DNA from: J051 sp040752255
GTDB taxonomy: Bacteria; Armatimonadota; Fimbriimonadia; Fimbriimonadales; ATM1
Assembly: GCA_040752255.1 (NCBI GenBank)
Contig: JBFMFD010000008.1
Span: forward strand, 1 to 29,899
Length of the DNA: 29,899 bases
Direction: 5' to 3'
Part shown: positions 16,180 through 23,657 of the stretch, piece after piece
Layout: each line of letters begins with the position of its first letter
Numbering within the stretch: the stretch's first letter is position 1
Made by a program: the position numbers and the translations under genes
The notes under the pieces: generated by a model
Told to the model about the DNA's origin: nothing
Seen by the model: the letters and a program-made list of their open reading frames with translations, nothing else
Database searches by the model: none

Positions 16180-16653
16180 CTAGATTCTCCCTTTTACTAT
16201 GGCGTGCCAGCGTACCGCTGCATTGACTTCTTCGATGGTCTCGCCATCACCGACATGCAGGACAAGGTAGTGCTTAAAGTCGTAGTAGCCGAAGTCAGTG
16301 CATGTGACGAAGAAGAACGCGACATCGTCCGGAGTCTGGCCGTCATGCCACGTGGTCATCACATCCAGAGCATCGTTAGTCGGGTCGGCATCATCCACTT
16401 GCCGCCCTACGATCTGTTCATCAACTGCGTCGTGCCACGCTTCGCAGTTCTGTCCGCCGCAGATTGCATACTTGCAGCCCCCTTGTATCAGCCGCTCGGC
16501 AACTTCGCTGCGCTGGGCATCGGTGAAGTGGCCGTCGTGGTCCCAGATCATGCAGACGAATTGTGTGCCCGGGAAGGGGTGAGCGAACTCGTGAGGCGCG
16601 CTGATGGCCAGTACCTTGTACGTCTTACCGTCGTCCTCGATCAGCACGTTCAT
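16180..16653 (-). CDS. Hypothetical protein (157 aa), lower-GC accessory gene
   Basis: The ATG at 16653 has a good ribosome site (GCAGGAGAAC) upstream. The protein is acidic, rich in Asp, His and aromatics, with notable blocks 'FVCMIWDHDGHFTDAQR', 'YAICGGQNCEAWHDAVDEQ' and 'DVAFFFVTCTDFGYYDFKH'. There is no signal peptide or membrane segment. Base composition drops here: one 60-nt line is about 48% GC and another about 58%, below the surrounding genes. This suggests later acquisition. I cannot name the family with confidence or assign a function. Confidence 0.8.
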   Translation of the reverse strand: MNVLIEDDGKTYKVLAISAPHEFAHPFPGTQFVCMIWDHDGHFTDAQRSEVAERLIQGGCKYAICGGQNCEAWHDAVDEQIVGRQVDDADPTNDALDVMTTWHDGQTPDDVAFFFVTCTDFGYYDFKHYLVLHVGDGETIEEVNAAVRWHAIVKGRI

Positions 16654-16765
16654 ATGTTCTCCTGCGGGTTTAATCCTGTGTCATTCACCGAGGTCGCCGA
16701 CCACCCGCCTCTCGCAGACCAGCGCCAAGATTCGCGACCAAGGTACGCGGTGCTCACCGGCCGGC

Positions 16766-17239
16766 TCAGCGCTTAGCGCGCTGCTTCCTGGCGGCTAGGG
16801 CTGCCTCGTAGCGCTCGACGAGCTTGCTCACCGGAATCCGCTTGACTGCCTTGCCGACGACTTCGAGCGGAATGTCGTCCAGCTTCTTGAAGCGGATGCA
16901 CGCTTTTCCCATGTCGAGGCGCTTACCGGTCTTCGCCCACTCGTCGCGGAACCACTTCTCGCCCTCCGGGTCTCCGTACACTCCCATGAAGGAGAGAGTC
17001 ATGTACCCCTTGCGCGACGCCAGGGCCACGAACGGCAGAGGCTGCTTCGGGTCGCAATGGTAGCCCGGCGGATAGACGCTGTGCGGGACGTAGTAGCCGA
17101 TCATGCCGTACTGCATGCCCTCTTCATATCCCTTCGGCAGGTTCTCGAGGATCGTCTTCCGAACGGCTTCCAGCGCCATGCGCCTGTCCTCAGGCAGCGA
17201 AGCGAGGTACTCCGCAACGGTTGCTGCTTGGTTCGCCAT
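16766..17239 (-). CDS. DUF1801 / YdhG-like domain protein (157 aa)
   Basis: The N-terminus 'VAEYLASLPEDRRMALEAVRKTI' followed by 'GYEEGMQYGMIGYYVP' and 'LASRKGYMTLSFMG', then 'GKACIRFKKLDDIPLEVVGKAVK', matches the DUF1801 (YdhG/YjbR-CyaY-like fold) family. The family is widespread and poorly characterised; frataxin-like fold is known, function is not. It is soluble and full length. It is divergent from the SIS gene, with about 40 nt between starts, and precedes the hypothetical gene by 112 nt on the same strand. Confidence 0.88.
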   Translation of the reverse strand: MANQAATVAEYLASLPEDRRMALEAVRKTILENLPKGYEEGMQYGMIGYYVPHSVYPPGYHCDPKQPLPFVALASRKGYMTLSFMGVYGDPEGEKWFRDEWAKTGKRLDMGKACIRFKKLDDIPLEVVGKAVKRIPVSKLVERYEAALAARKQRAKR

Positions 17240-17279
17240 AGAGGCAGGTTACCCCGGCACTCCGGTGCCCGAGACGGAT

Positions 17280-18245
17280 ATGCTGCGCCTAGTGTCGCGC
17301 ATGCTCGAGGAGATTCGGGAGCAACCCACCCTTTGGCGGGAGCGGGCGGGCGCTTTGTTCGAGCAGGCGCACGGCATCGAGCGCCCCTCGCTGGTCGTAT
17401 TCGCGGCGAGGGGCAGCAGCGACAACGCCTGTCTCTACGCTCGGTACCTCTTCGAGGTTCATTTGGGCGTGCCCTGCTCCCTCTGCGCGCCAAGCGTCGT
17501 TACGCGCTACGGCGGAACTCCGCGCTACCCGGAAGGCACGCTGGTGGTGGGCGTTTCCCAGTCCGCGGCGGCGCCCGATGTCGCCGAAGTTCTGTTATCT
17601 GCACGACGAGTCGGATGCAGCACGCTCTCCATCACGAACGCAGCCGACGGGCCGGTCCTCGACGCGGCCGAGCGAAACATCCTGCTGGGCGCGGGCGAGG
17701 AGCGCTCCGTTGCCGCTACGAAGACGTTTACGCTGTCGCTGCTTGCCTTCTATCAACTCGCGCGCTCCCTCGGTGCCCCGCTTCCGGAGCCGCCGGGCGA
17801 GTGGTCGCTCCCCGATGAGGCGGTGGCGCGGGAGCAGGCTGCCGTTGCGGCCGCGGCGGGCATCCTGTTCACACTAGGGCGGGGTTTCCACTTCGGCGTC
17901 GCCCACGAGGCGGCGCTCAAGATGATGGAGTGCGCCCTGCTGCCATCTAAGCCGTTCAGCATTGCCGACTTCGCGCACGGCCCGATTGCCCTGGTGGGCC
18001 CCGAGACGGCGGCAGTGGTGTTCGGCTCGGATGCCGATGACTCGACCGCGAGGGAGATCCGTGCCCGAGCCGAGGCCGCCGGGTGCAGGTTGCTTCAGGC
18101 GCCGACTCAGCCCGACCTTCCCGAGGAGTTGCGCCCCCTGCCCGCCTCTGCCTTCGCCCAGCTGGTCGCCTGGCATGCGGCTCAGGCTCGGGGGCTGGAC
18201 CCGGACAACCCGCGGAACCTCTCAAAAATCACGCGAACGCGGTAG
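17280..18245 (+). CDS. SIS-domain sugar-phosphate isomerase/deaminase-like protein (GlmS/AgaS-type, no amidotransferase domain)
   Basis: There are two SIS domains in 321 aa, without the glutaminase domain of GlmS. Sugar-phosphate-binding motifs are 'AARGSSDNACLYARY' (42-56), 'VGVSQSAAAPDV' with Ser93, 'ERSVAATKTFTLS' (141-153), and the C-terminal 'LGRGFHFGVAHEAALKMME' and 'FAHGPIALVG'. The layout fits glucosamine-6-phosphate deaminase type II, AgaS-like or fructosamine-6-phosphate deglycase-like proteins; the substrate is uncertain. ATG 17280 was chosen; GTG 17265 is an alternative. A Doc-like gene follows within about 14 nt and is probably cotranscribed. Confidence 0.9.
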   Translation: MLRLVSRMLEEIREQPTLWRERAGALFEQAHGIERPSLVVFAARGSSDNACLYARYLFEVHLGVPCSLCAPSVVTRYGGTPRYPEGTLVVGVSQSAAAPDVAEVLLSARRVGCSTLSITNAADGPVLDAAERNILLGAGEERSVAATKTFTLSLLAFYQLARSLGAPLPEPPGEWSLPDEAVAREQAAVAAAAGILFTLGRGFHFGVAHEAALKMMECALLPSKPFSIADFAHGPIALVGPETAAVVFGSDADDSTAREIRARAEAAGCRLLQAPTQPDLPEELRPLPASAFAQLVAWHAAQARGLDPDNPRNLSKITRTR

Positions 18246-18258
18246 AATCCGCGTTAAC

Positions 18259-18717
18259 GTGGCGACTGTGGAGATGATTCACTACCTGACAGTCCAAGAC
18301 GTCTTGTGGATCAACCAGGAGGTGACCAAAGAGGTCAACGACTTTAAGTACGCGCAACTCGAAGAGGCGACTTACGCGCAGTACGCCTACGGCAAGAGCA
18401 AAGACGTCCTTACCCAGGCGGGACAGTTCCTCGAGCGCTTTATGCGCCTGCAGCCGTTCACAAGCGGTAACAGAGCGACTGCGTTCGTCGCCACTCTCGC
18501 GTTTCTGCTGATGAACGACCACGACATCGTTCTTGACCCCGAGCACGCGACGCAGTGGGCGATGGATGTTGTCGAGCATCGGGTGTCGGGTCGGGACGCC
18601 GTCGCGCAAGTCGCGTCCCCACGCGCACCGACGCACATCAAGCCTGTGGTGCGCACCATCGTGCACGACGTTATCGAGAAGTACGCTGATACGGTCGCCG
18701 CGCTGAGCGAGAGTTGA
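18259..18717 (+). CDS. Fic/Doc-fold protein with degenerate active-site motif (152 aa)
   Basis: The order 'YLTVQDVLWINQEVT', 'LEEATYAQYAYG', 'VLTQAGQFLERFMRLQPFTSG' (split by family helices) and 'NRATAFVATLAFLLMN' follows the death-on-curing (Doc) branch of Fic proteins. The canonical HxFxx(G/A)N(K/G)RT signature becomes QPFTSGNRATA at residues 65-75. The catalytic His is Gln and the Arg before Thr is Ala. AMP or phosphate transfer is therefore unlikely. There is no Phd-like antitoxin next to it; the upstream partner is the SIS gene 13 nt away. Start GTG 18259 was chosen; ATG 18274 is equally possible. Confidence 0.85.
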   Translation: MATVEMIHYLTVQDVLWINQEVTKEVNDFKYAQLEEATYAQYAYGKSKDVLTQAGQFLERFMRLQPFTSGNRATAFVATLAFLLMNDHDIVLDPEHATQWAMDVVEHRVSGRDAVAQVASPRAPTHIKPVVRTIVHDVIEKYADTVAALSES

Positions 18718-18718
18718 G

Positions 18719-20026
18719 CTAAGCCTGGACCTCGACGGGCGGGAAGAAAGTATCGGACGGCGGCTCTTCCGGGGGTTGCGGCTCATCGCCTTCCGGCAGA
18801 CGGGCGGACCGAAATCCGGGCGACGCCAAGCCAAGCAGCGCGGTTAGCCCAAAACCGATTCCGATGACGGCGAATGTGCCCGTCAGGCCGACTGCAGCGA
18901 TGAGCGCGCCGCTGAGCAAGTACCCGAGGGGCATCACCATCGCAGCCATCATCGAAAGCGCCGAGTTGACTCTTCCGCGGTAGCCATCGGGCGTGATGAC
19001 CTGCACGAGGGTGTTCATCGGAACCTGAGCAAGCGGCACGAACAGCCCGCAGATCAGGTTGAGAGCGAAGAAAGTCCACATGTCCTTTGCGAAGCCCATA
19101 GGCACGATCGGAATTGCGGCGAGCGCGAGCGCAACGGAGAACGCGACGCCCGCCGCCTTTGGCTTCCACACCATAGTTACCAGCGAGCCGAACACCATGC
19201 CGAGGAAGAAGCCAGCCTCGAGGATGGCGAGCGTCGTGGTGGTTCCGTCGAACACGTCCTTGGCGACGATAACGTACGCCGGCATGAACGGAGCGATGAA
19301 CACGTGCATCCCGACAGCGAGGAGCAGCGACACGAACAGCACCTCGTTGGAGCGCACGAACCGCAACCCCTCGAGGGTTTCTTTCCATGCAGCCTTCCGT
19401 TCGTCTTCCCGCTGCGGCACGATCGAAGGCAGCGCGAACATGAACAGCGCAGAGCCGACAAAGGTCAACGCGTCGAAGAGGAACACGGCGACATACATCA
19501 GCGACGGCGTGAAGACGTTCAGCAGCCCGAGCAGGCCTGCACCCAACGCAAAGCCGATGAGCGGCATGGAACTCTGGGCATACGAATTGAGCGCGTTCGC
19601 CTCGATGAGTCGCTCCTCGGGCACAAGTCTCGGAGTGGATGCATGCTTTGCGGGCGCCGCGAACACATTCACGCAGCCAAGCAGGAACACAACCGAGCAC
19701 ACGACCCAAAGCGACGGCTTCGGATCCAGGAGCACGATCGCCGCAAACAGTGTGACGAGCACCGCGCTGAAGACATCGGACCAGATGAGCACGAGCCGCC
19801 TGTCTACACGGTCCACGACCGCTCCCGCGTACCACGAGAGCAGGACGTACGGCAACGCCTCGAACGCGAGCGTGATGCCGACCGCACCGGCGCTACCGGT
19901 AACCTCATAGACCAGCCACGGAAACACGATCCAGTAGAGCGTGTCTCCGAACTGCGAGACAATCTGCCCCAGGAACAGGTTCCTGAAGCCGACGTAGGAG
20001 AGGATGGAGGGCTTGCGCTCTTTCAC
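18719..20026 (-). CDS. MFS transporter (DHA3/EntS-like exporter)
   Basis: This 435-aa protein has 12 predicted hydrophobic helices. The MFS loop-2/3 signature 'GAVVDRVDRRLVLIWSDV' and the N-terminal 'FRNLFLGQIVSQFGDTLYWIVFPWLVYEVTGS' (as two blocks) place it in the MFS_3/DHA3 group of exporters, related to enterobactin exporter EntS and macrolide efflux proteins. The C-terminal tail is Pro-rich and acidic ('GDEPQPPEEPPSD'). Start is GTG 20026 with GCAGGAGAA upstream. It ends one base from the convergent Doc-like gene. Substrate is unknown. It lies 136 nt after the ABC permease gene on the same strand. Confidence 0.9.
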   Translation of the reverse strand: MKERKPSILSYVGFRNLFLGQIVSQFGDTLYWIVFPWLVYEVTGSAGAVGITLAFEALPYVLLSWYAGAVVDRVDRRLVLIWSDVFSAVLVTLFAAIVLLDPKPSLWVVCSVVFLLGCVNVFAAPAKHASTPRLVPEERLIEANALNSYAQSSMPLIGFALGAGLLGLLNVFTPSLMYVAVFLFDALTFVGSALFMFALPSIVPQREDERKAAWKETLEGLRFVRSNEVLFVSLLLAVGMHVFIAPFMPAYVIVAKDVFDGTTTTLAILEAGFFLGMVFGSLVTMVWKPKAAGVAFSVALALAAIPIVPMGFAKDMWTFFALNLICGLFVPLAQVPMNTLVQVITPDGYRGRVNSALSMMAAMVMPLGYLLSGALIAAVGLTGTFAVIGIGFGLTALLGLASPGFRSARLPEGDEPQPPEEPPSDTFFPPVEVQA

Positions 20027-20162
20027 GTGCAGTTTCTCCTGCGAGCGCCGCCTCTCTTGGGTTGCGCTGCTGGGCCGAAGCGCCTAATTCAGCCGAAATC
20101 GCTTGGGTTAGTGGTTGACATGGCGCGCATGGTACCCAGCGCCGCCGTCGCGGCTACGGAGT

Positions 20163-21695
20163 CTATATCAAACCACGAGCCACAAGGAACTCCCGCGCGA
20201 CCTCGATCGGGGCGCGGCCCTCGCCGTCTACGGCGTGGTTCAGGCGCCGCATCGCTTCTTCGTCGAGCCGCCCCGACAACTCCTCGAGGAGTGCGCGTGC
20301 CTCAGGATGGCCCCGCAGGAACTCTCCACGAGCCACGATGCCTGCATCGTAGGGCGGGAAGAAGCGCAAGTCATCGTCGAGAACGAACAGATCGAACGCT
20401 GCGATGCGCCCGTCGGTTGAGAAGGCGGAGATCACATCTACCTGACCGGTTCGGGCGGCGTCGTACATCAGCCCCGGATCCATATCCACGACCGACGCGA
20501 ACCTGAGACCGTATCGGCGGCGCAAGCCGGGAAACCCGTCGTCGCGCTCAAGAAACTCCGACGTGAAGCCCGCCCGCAGGCGGTCGGCGTCTCTTGCGAG
20601 GTCGCTGACTGCCGTCCAGCCGTTGGCTTGAGCGTCGCGCTTGCGGACGGCGAGCGCGTATGTATTGGCAAAGCCGAGCCTTGGCAGCCACACCAGATCA
20701 AACCGCTGGGCGTACTCATCCTTCGCCACGCGCCACGCTTCATCAGGTTCGCGCGGCGGATCCTGCTGCAAGACGCTTGCGAGCGCCGTGCCGGTGTACT
20801 CGACATAGAGGTCGATCTCACCCTTCGTGAGCGCTTCGTGGCAGACGGCGGTCCCCGCGAGGTTGAGCCGCCTCTCGACGCGATAACCGAGTCGCTCCTC
20901 CAGAAGCACGGCGACCATCTGGCCGAGGATGAGTTGCTCGGTAAAGTTCTTCGAGCCAACGACAACGCGCGGAGCATCGGCATCGCCTACGGAGCCGGAT
21001 GAGTCACTCATCGTGCTCAATCCAGCCGCGGAGGTTATCCCGATCAACAGCAATCCCACGGCTTGCGCAAGCAGCCGTCGCGTGTTTCGGAGCGGCTTCA
21101 GGAACCCTTCGACCGTCGCGAGGCAACCGTCAAGGTACAGAGCGAGGAGCCCGGCCGGTATCGCGCCGAACAGCACGAGGTCGGTATTGTTCAGCGCGAG
21201 GCCGCGATTGATGAACACACCGAGGCCGCCCGCGCCGATGAATGCAGATAGAGTCGCAATGCCCACGCTCACAACGGCGGCCGTTCTCACACCCGCGAGC
21301 ACGAAGGGGATGGCGAACCGCGCCTCGATCCACAGCATGCGCTGCGTGCGGGTCATCCCGAGTGCGTCCGCCATCTCGAGCATCGCGCGCGGCACCTCAC
21401 TCAGTCCCGAGTAGGTGTTACGGACGATCGGCAGCAGAGCATACAGCGTGAGGGCGATGATCGCCGGCTTTGTTCCGATGCCGAAGAACGGCAATAGAAA
21501 CGTGAGCATCGCGAGGCTCGGCACCGTTTGAACAATGGATGCGAAGCCGAGGATCGTGTCCCGAACGTGACGCGACCGCAAGGCGAGCATGCCCATCGAA
21601 ACGCCGATGACGACAGCGATGAGCGTTGCACTCAAGGAAAGCACCAGATGCTCTACTAAGCGGTGGCTCAGTTCGCCGGCCCGCTCGTGCAGCAT
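20163..21695 (-). CDS. ABC transporter fused permease plus substrate-binding protein (OpuB/OpuC/EgtU type, 510 aa)
   Basis: Residues 1-200 are an ABC permease of the osmoprotectant family, with the EAA loop around 105-135 ('ALGMTRTQRMLWIEARFAI') and 'FIGAGGLGVFINRGL'. A sixth hydrophobic segment (about 208-226) leads to an exported substrate-binding domain (242-510) starting 'VVVGSKNFTEQLILGQM', with 'IDLYVEYTGTAL', as in OpuAC/OpuCC. This permease-binding fusion is known in glycine betaine/choline and in ergothioneine (EgtU) transporters; the substrate here is undetermined. It lies 17 nt after its ATPase gene. Confidence 0.93.
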   Translation of the reverse strand: MLHERAGELSHRLVEHLVLSLSATLIAVVIGVSMGMLALRSRHVRDTILGFASIVQTVPSLAMLTFLLPFFGIGTKPAIIALTLYALLPIVRNTYSGLSEVPRAMLEMADALGMTRTQRMLWIEARFAIPFVLAGVRTAAVVSVGIATLSAFIGAGGLGVFINRGLALNNTDLVLFGAIPAGLLALYLDGCLATVEGFLKPLRNTRRLLAQAVGLLLIGITSAAGLSTMSDSSGSVGDADAPRVVVGSKNFTEQLILGQMVAVLLEERLGYRVERRLNLAGTAVCHEALTKGEIDLYVEYTGTALASVLQQDPPREPDEAWRVAKDEYAQRFDLVWLPRLGFANTYALAVRKRDAQANGWTAVSDLARDADRLRAGFTSEFLERDDGFPGLRRRYGLRFASVVDMDPGLMYDAARTGQVDVISAFSTDGRIAAFDLFVLDDDLRFFPPYDAGIVARGEFLRGHPEARALLEELSGRLDEEAMRRLNHAVDGEGRAPIEVAREFLVARGLI

Positions 21696-21712
21696 CCCCC
21701 ACAGGCGCGCCC

Positions 21713-22492
21713 CTATTGTTCCAGCACCTCCAGTTGTCGCTTCGGCTTCTCAAACAGCTCCCGAACGAAGTCGGTCGAAGGGCGGTTCATCAGCTCACTC
21801 GGTTTCCCTATCTGCTCCAGCCGTCCTTGGTGCATCACGCCGATTCGGTCGCCTAGGCGCAGAGCCTCGAACAGGTCGTGCGTAACGAAGAGTATGCTGA
21901 CCTCTTTCTCCTCGCCCAGGCGGACGACCTCGTCTTGCAGCGCCTCGCGAGTTACCGCATCGAGCGCGCCGAACGGCTCGTCCATCAACAGAAGGTCCGC
22001 ACCTGCAAGGAGCGCGCGCGCCACGCCGACGCGCTGCTGCTGCCCGCCCGAAAGTTGGAACGGCATCCGGTCGGCTAAGTCGTCAGTCAGGTTGACCCAT
22101 CCAAGCGCTTCGAGCGCTTTCGCGCGCCTTTCTTGCTTGCCCACGCCTTGAACGCGCAGCGGCAGCGCGAGGTTTTCGGCGACCGACAAGAACGGGAACA
22201 ACGCGACCTCTTGAGCTACGTAGCCGATTGAGCGTCGGAGTTCGACGGCTCTCATGGCGGAGGAGTTCTCTCCGCGGACGAAGACGACCCCTTCCGTCGG
22301 CTCGATGAGGCGGTTGATAGTCTTTAGGACGGTGCTCTTGCCGCTGCCCGAGGAGCCAAGTAGAACCACGGTTTCGCCGCGCGCTACAGCGAACGTAACA
22401 TCGCGCGCGGCGAATGTCCTGCCTCCGTCATACGACTTGCCGACGCCCTCGAGTCGAACGACGCCGTTGTCGCTTCCGTCTGTGCCGGGCAT
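21713..22492 (-). CDS. ABC transporter ATP-binding protein (OpuCA/EgtV type)
   Basis: Walker A 'GSSGSGKST' (46-54) is followed by the osmoprotectant-ATPase signature 'LKTINRLIEPTEG'. The Q-loop is in 'IGYVAQEVALFPF', the signature 'LSGGQQQR' lies near residue 147, Walker B is 'LLLMDEPFGALD', and the H-loop is 'FVTHDLFEAL'. It is 259 aa, without the C-terminal CBS domains found in OpuAA/OpuCA of Firmicutes. It lies 6 nt after the methyltransferase gene and just before the fused permease, so the three form an operon. Confidence 0.95.
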   Translation of the reverse strand: MPGTDGSDNGVVRLEGVGKSYDGGRTFAARDVTFAVARGETVVLLGSSGSGKSTVLKTINRLIEPTEGVVFVRGENSSAMRAVELRRSIGYVAQEVALFPFLSVAENLALPLRVQGVGKQERRAKALEALGWVNLTDDLADRMPFQLSGGQQQRVGVARALLAGADLLLMDEPFGALDAVTREALQDEVVRLGEEKEVSILFVTHDLFEALRLGDRIGVMHQGRLEQIGKPSELMNRPSTDFVRELFEKPKRQLEVLEQ

Positions 22493-22498
22493 GCGACG

Positions 22499-23353
22499 TC
22501 ACTCGATCTCGGCGCGCTTCCTTCCCACGATGCCGTAGTACATCAGCGGCACTCCGTCAATCGAGTAGCGATGCCGATATCGAATCATGCGGTGCACCTC
22601 AAGAGCTTGTGTTTGCATCATCGCTCGAATCAGCATCGAGAATCCACTCGTGTCGCTCTCGTTCAGGAATGTGTCCCGGATGTTGAAGCACACCCATCCG
22701 CCGTCGCGCACAAGATTGAACCCCGTGATGAACGCCTCGGGCGGAATGTCACCGAATCCGAGCGCAGCTACCGTGGTGATGCAGTCGAAGCTCCACTCGC
22801 GTAGCTCTTCGAGCAGCTCCTCACCCGGCTTGGTCAGGTCGGCGACGTAGTACGCGTCGTAAACGCCGGCACGGTCGCGCTCGGCGGCAACCTTCGCTTC
22901 CGGCAGAATGTCAATGCCCACCAGACGCGACACTCCATACTTGAGCAACGCCTCCGCTACCATGCCGTTCCCGGCGCCCAAGTCAAGCACGCGCATCGCT
23001 TGCATCGGCTCGCCTTCCTCTGAGCATGATTGGTGCAGCCACTCGGCGAGGCGCGTGGGCGAGGTGCACTTTAGCCGATCGTAGAAGAGTTGCTCGTACA
23101 GACCCTTCCTTCGATAGATCTCGCCGTAGTCGTGGAAGCGAATCCGCTTCCTCTCTCCGTTTTCTTCAAGGAAGAAGAACGCTTCGTCCTGGGCGAGGCT
23201 CTGCCCGCGGATTCGCGGCAGCTTCACCGCGTATCGAAGTCGGGCAAATGACTCGCCATTTGTCGAGTATGTGTGTTCGGAAACAGCCGCCCGGACCCCG
23301 GATTCGGCAACCGCGGCGCCGGACGAGCTCTGTCCGCTCCTATCCGTTCGCAT
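22499..23353 (-). CDS. Class I SAM-dependent methyltransferase
   Basis: The Rossmann-type methyltransferase motif I is 'VLDLGAGNGMVAEAL' (122-136), followed by 'LVGIDILPEA' (motif II) and 'FDCITTVAALGFGDIPPEAF' (motif IV region), then 'GGWVCFNIRDTFLNE'. The last blocks resemble the WBSCR27-like group of small-molecule methyltransferases. ATG 23353 has a near-perfect ribosome site (AAGGGAGGTC) and gives 284 aa. The frame is also open back to a GTG at 23482, but that would run through an intrinsic terminator and has no ribosome site. It leads the operon with the ABC ATPase and fused permease. Substrate is unknown. Confidence 0.9.
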   Translation of the reverse strand: MRTDRSGQSSSGAAVAESGVRAAVSEHTYSTNGESFARLRYAVKLPRIRGQSLAQDEAFFFLEENGERKRIRFHDYGEIYRRKGLYEQLFYDRLKCTSPTRLAEWLHQSCSEEGEPMQAMRVLDLGAGNGMVAEALLKYGVSRLVGIDILPEAKVAAERDRAGVYDAYYVADLTKPGEELLEELREWSFDCITTVAALGFGDIPPEAFITGFNLVRDGGWVCFNIRDTFLNESDTSGFSMLIRAMMQTQALEVHRMIRYRHRYSIDGVPLMYYGIVGRKRAEIE

Positions 23354-23386
23354 TGTCTTTGACCTCCCTTTGTGAGTCAACGTTGT

Positions 23387-23403
23387 GAGGCGGAAGTCGC
23401 CTC
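23387..23403 (-). promoter_or_regulatory. Leader hairpin just upstream of the methyltransferase ribosome site
   Basis: A 6-bp perfect stem (GAGGCG with CGCCTC, 5-nt loop) sits about 20 nt upstream of the Shine-Dalgarno in the minus-strand leader. Downstream of it, TTGAC and GTCAA flank the Shine-Dalgarno and could close it in a loop. This is seen in sequence only; function is inferred. Confidence 0.4.
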
Positions 23404-23423
23404 GGTCAACGCTACGCAGGGCA

Positions 23424-23437
23424 TTCGGGCGCCCGAA
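23424..23437. promoter_or_regulatory. 14-bp perfect palindrome in the methyltransferase leader
   Basis: TTCGGGCGCCCGAA is fully self-complementary. On the minus strand GGGCA and TGCCC also flank it at unequal distances, so it could be either a protein-binding dyad or part of an RNA fold that competes with the nearby terminator. Confidence 0.4.
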
Positions 23438-23455
23438 ACAAGCAGAAGTGCCCGC

Positions 23456-23478
23456 AAAAAAGGGGGGCGCGACGCCCC
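23456..23478 (-). terminator. Intrinsic terminator inside the apparent leader of the methyltransferase/ABC operon
   Basis: On the minus strand GGGGCG-TCG-CGCCCC (6-bp GC stem, 3-nt loop) is followed after two C by six T. No minus-strand gene lies upstream that it could end, and the methyltransferase start is 103 nt further on. A transcription attenuator is the simplest reading. Confidence 0.65.
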
Positions 23479-23512
23479 GCACGGCGTCAGTTCAACTTAT
23501 CGTTCGGTGCGG

Positions 23513-23520
23513 ATTATACT
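23513..23520. promoter_or_regulatory. Near-symmetric -10 element for divergent transcription
   Basis: ATTATACT reads as TATAAT on the minus strand (23513-23518) and as TATACT on the plus strand (23515-23520). It lies between the minus-strand methyltransferase operon and the plus-strand GH172 gene. The -35 matches are weak on both sides (TTCAAC at 23491-23496 for the plus strand, 18-nt spacer). Confidence 0.5.
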
Positions 23521-23543
23521 CAATTGGCGCCCAGCGGCGCATG

Positions 23544-23558
23544 CGGTGTCTGACACCG
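23544..23558. promoter_or_regulatory. Perfect 7+1+7 dyad, candidate operator
   Basis: CGGTGTC-T-GACACCG is a perfect inverted repeat about 24 nt downstream of the plus-strand -10 box and upstream of the minus-strand -10. Either position would suit repression of divergent promoters. The TGTCTGACA core is of a type bound by GntR-family or similar dimers; which regulator is unknown. Confidence 0.45.
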
Positions 23559-23657
23559 GGGCGGGGAGCATCGCTCCAGATGCGACGAGACGGGGCCACC
23601 CGGGGTGCTGCTCGCGCTTGGCGGGCTGCTGGTGTCCGGGAGTAGAATCCGCCCGCG

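Noticed and set aside
18259..18717. Active toxin of a Phd-Doc toxin-antitoxin pair
   Set aside because: Catalytic His and Arg are replaced and no antitoxin-like gene is adjacent.
19304..20506. Plus-strand frame of 400 aa
   Set aside because: Antisense shadow of the MFS and fused permease genes, with His/Arg/Glu-rich low-information sequence.
23354..23482. Longer methyltransferase from GTG 23482
   Set aside because: It would translate through the terminator hairpin and T-tract, has no ribosome site, and adds no family sequence; ATG 23353 has a near-perfect site.
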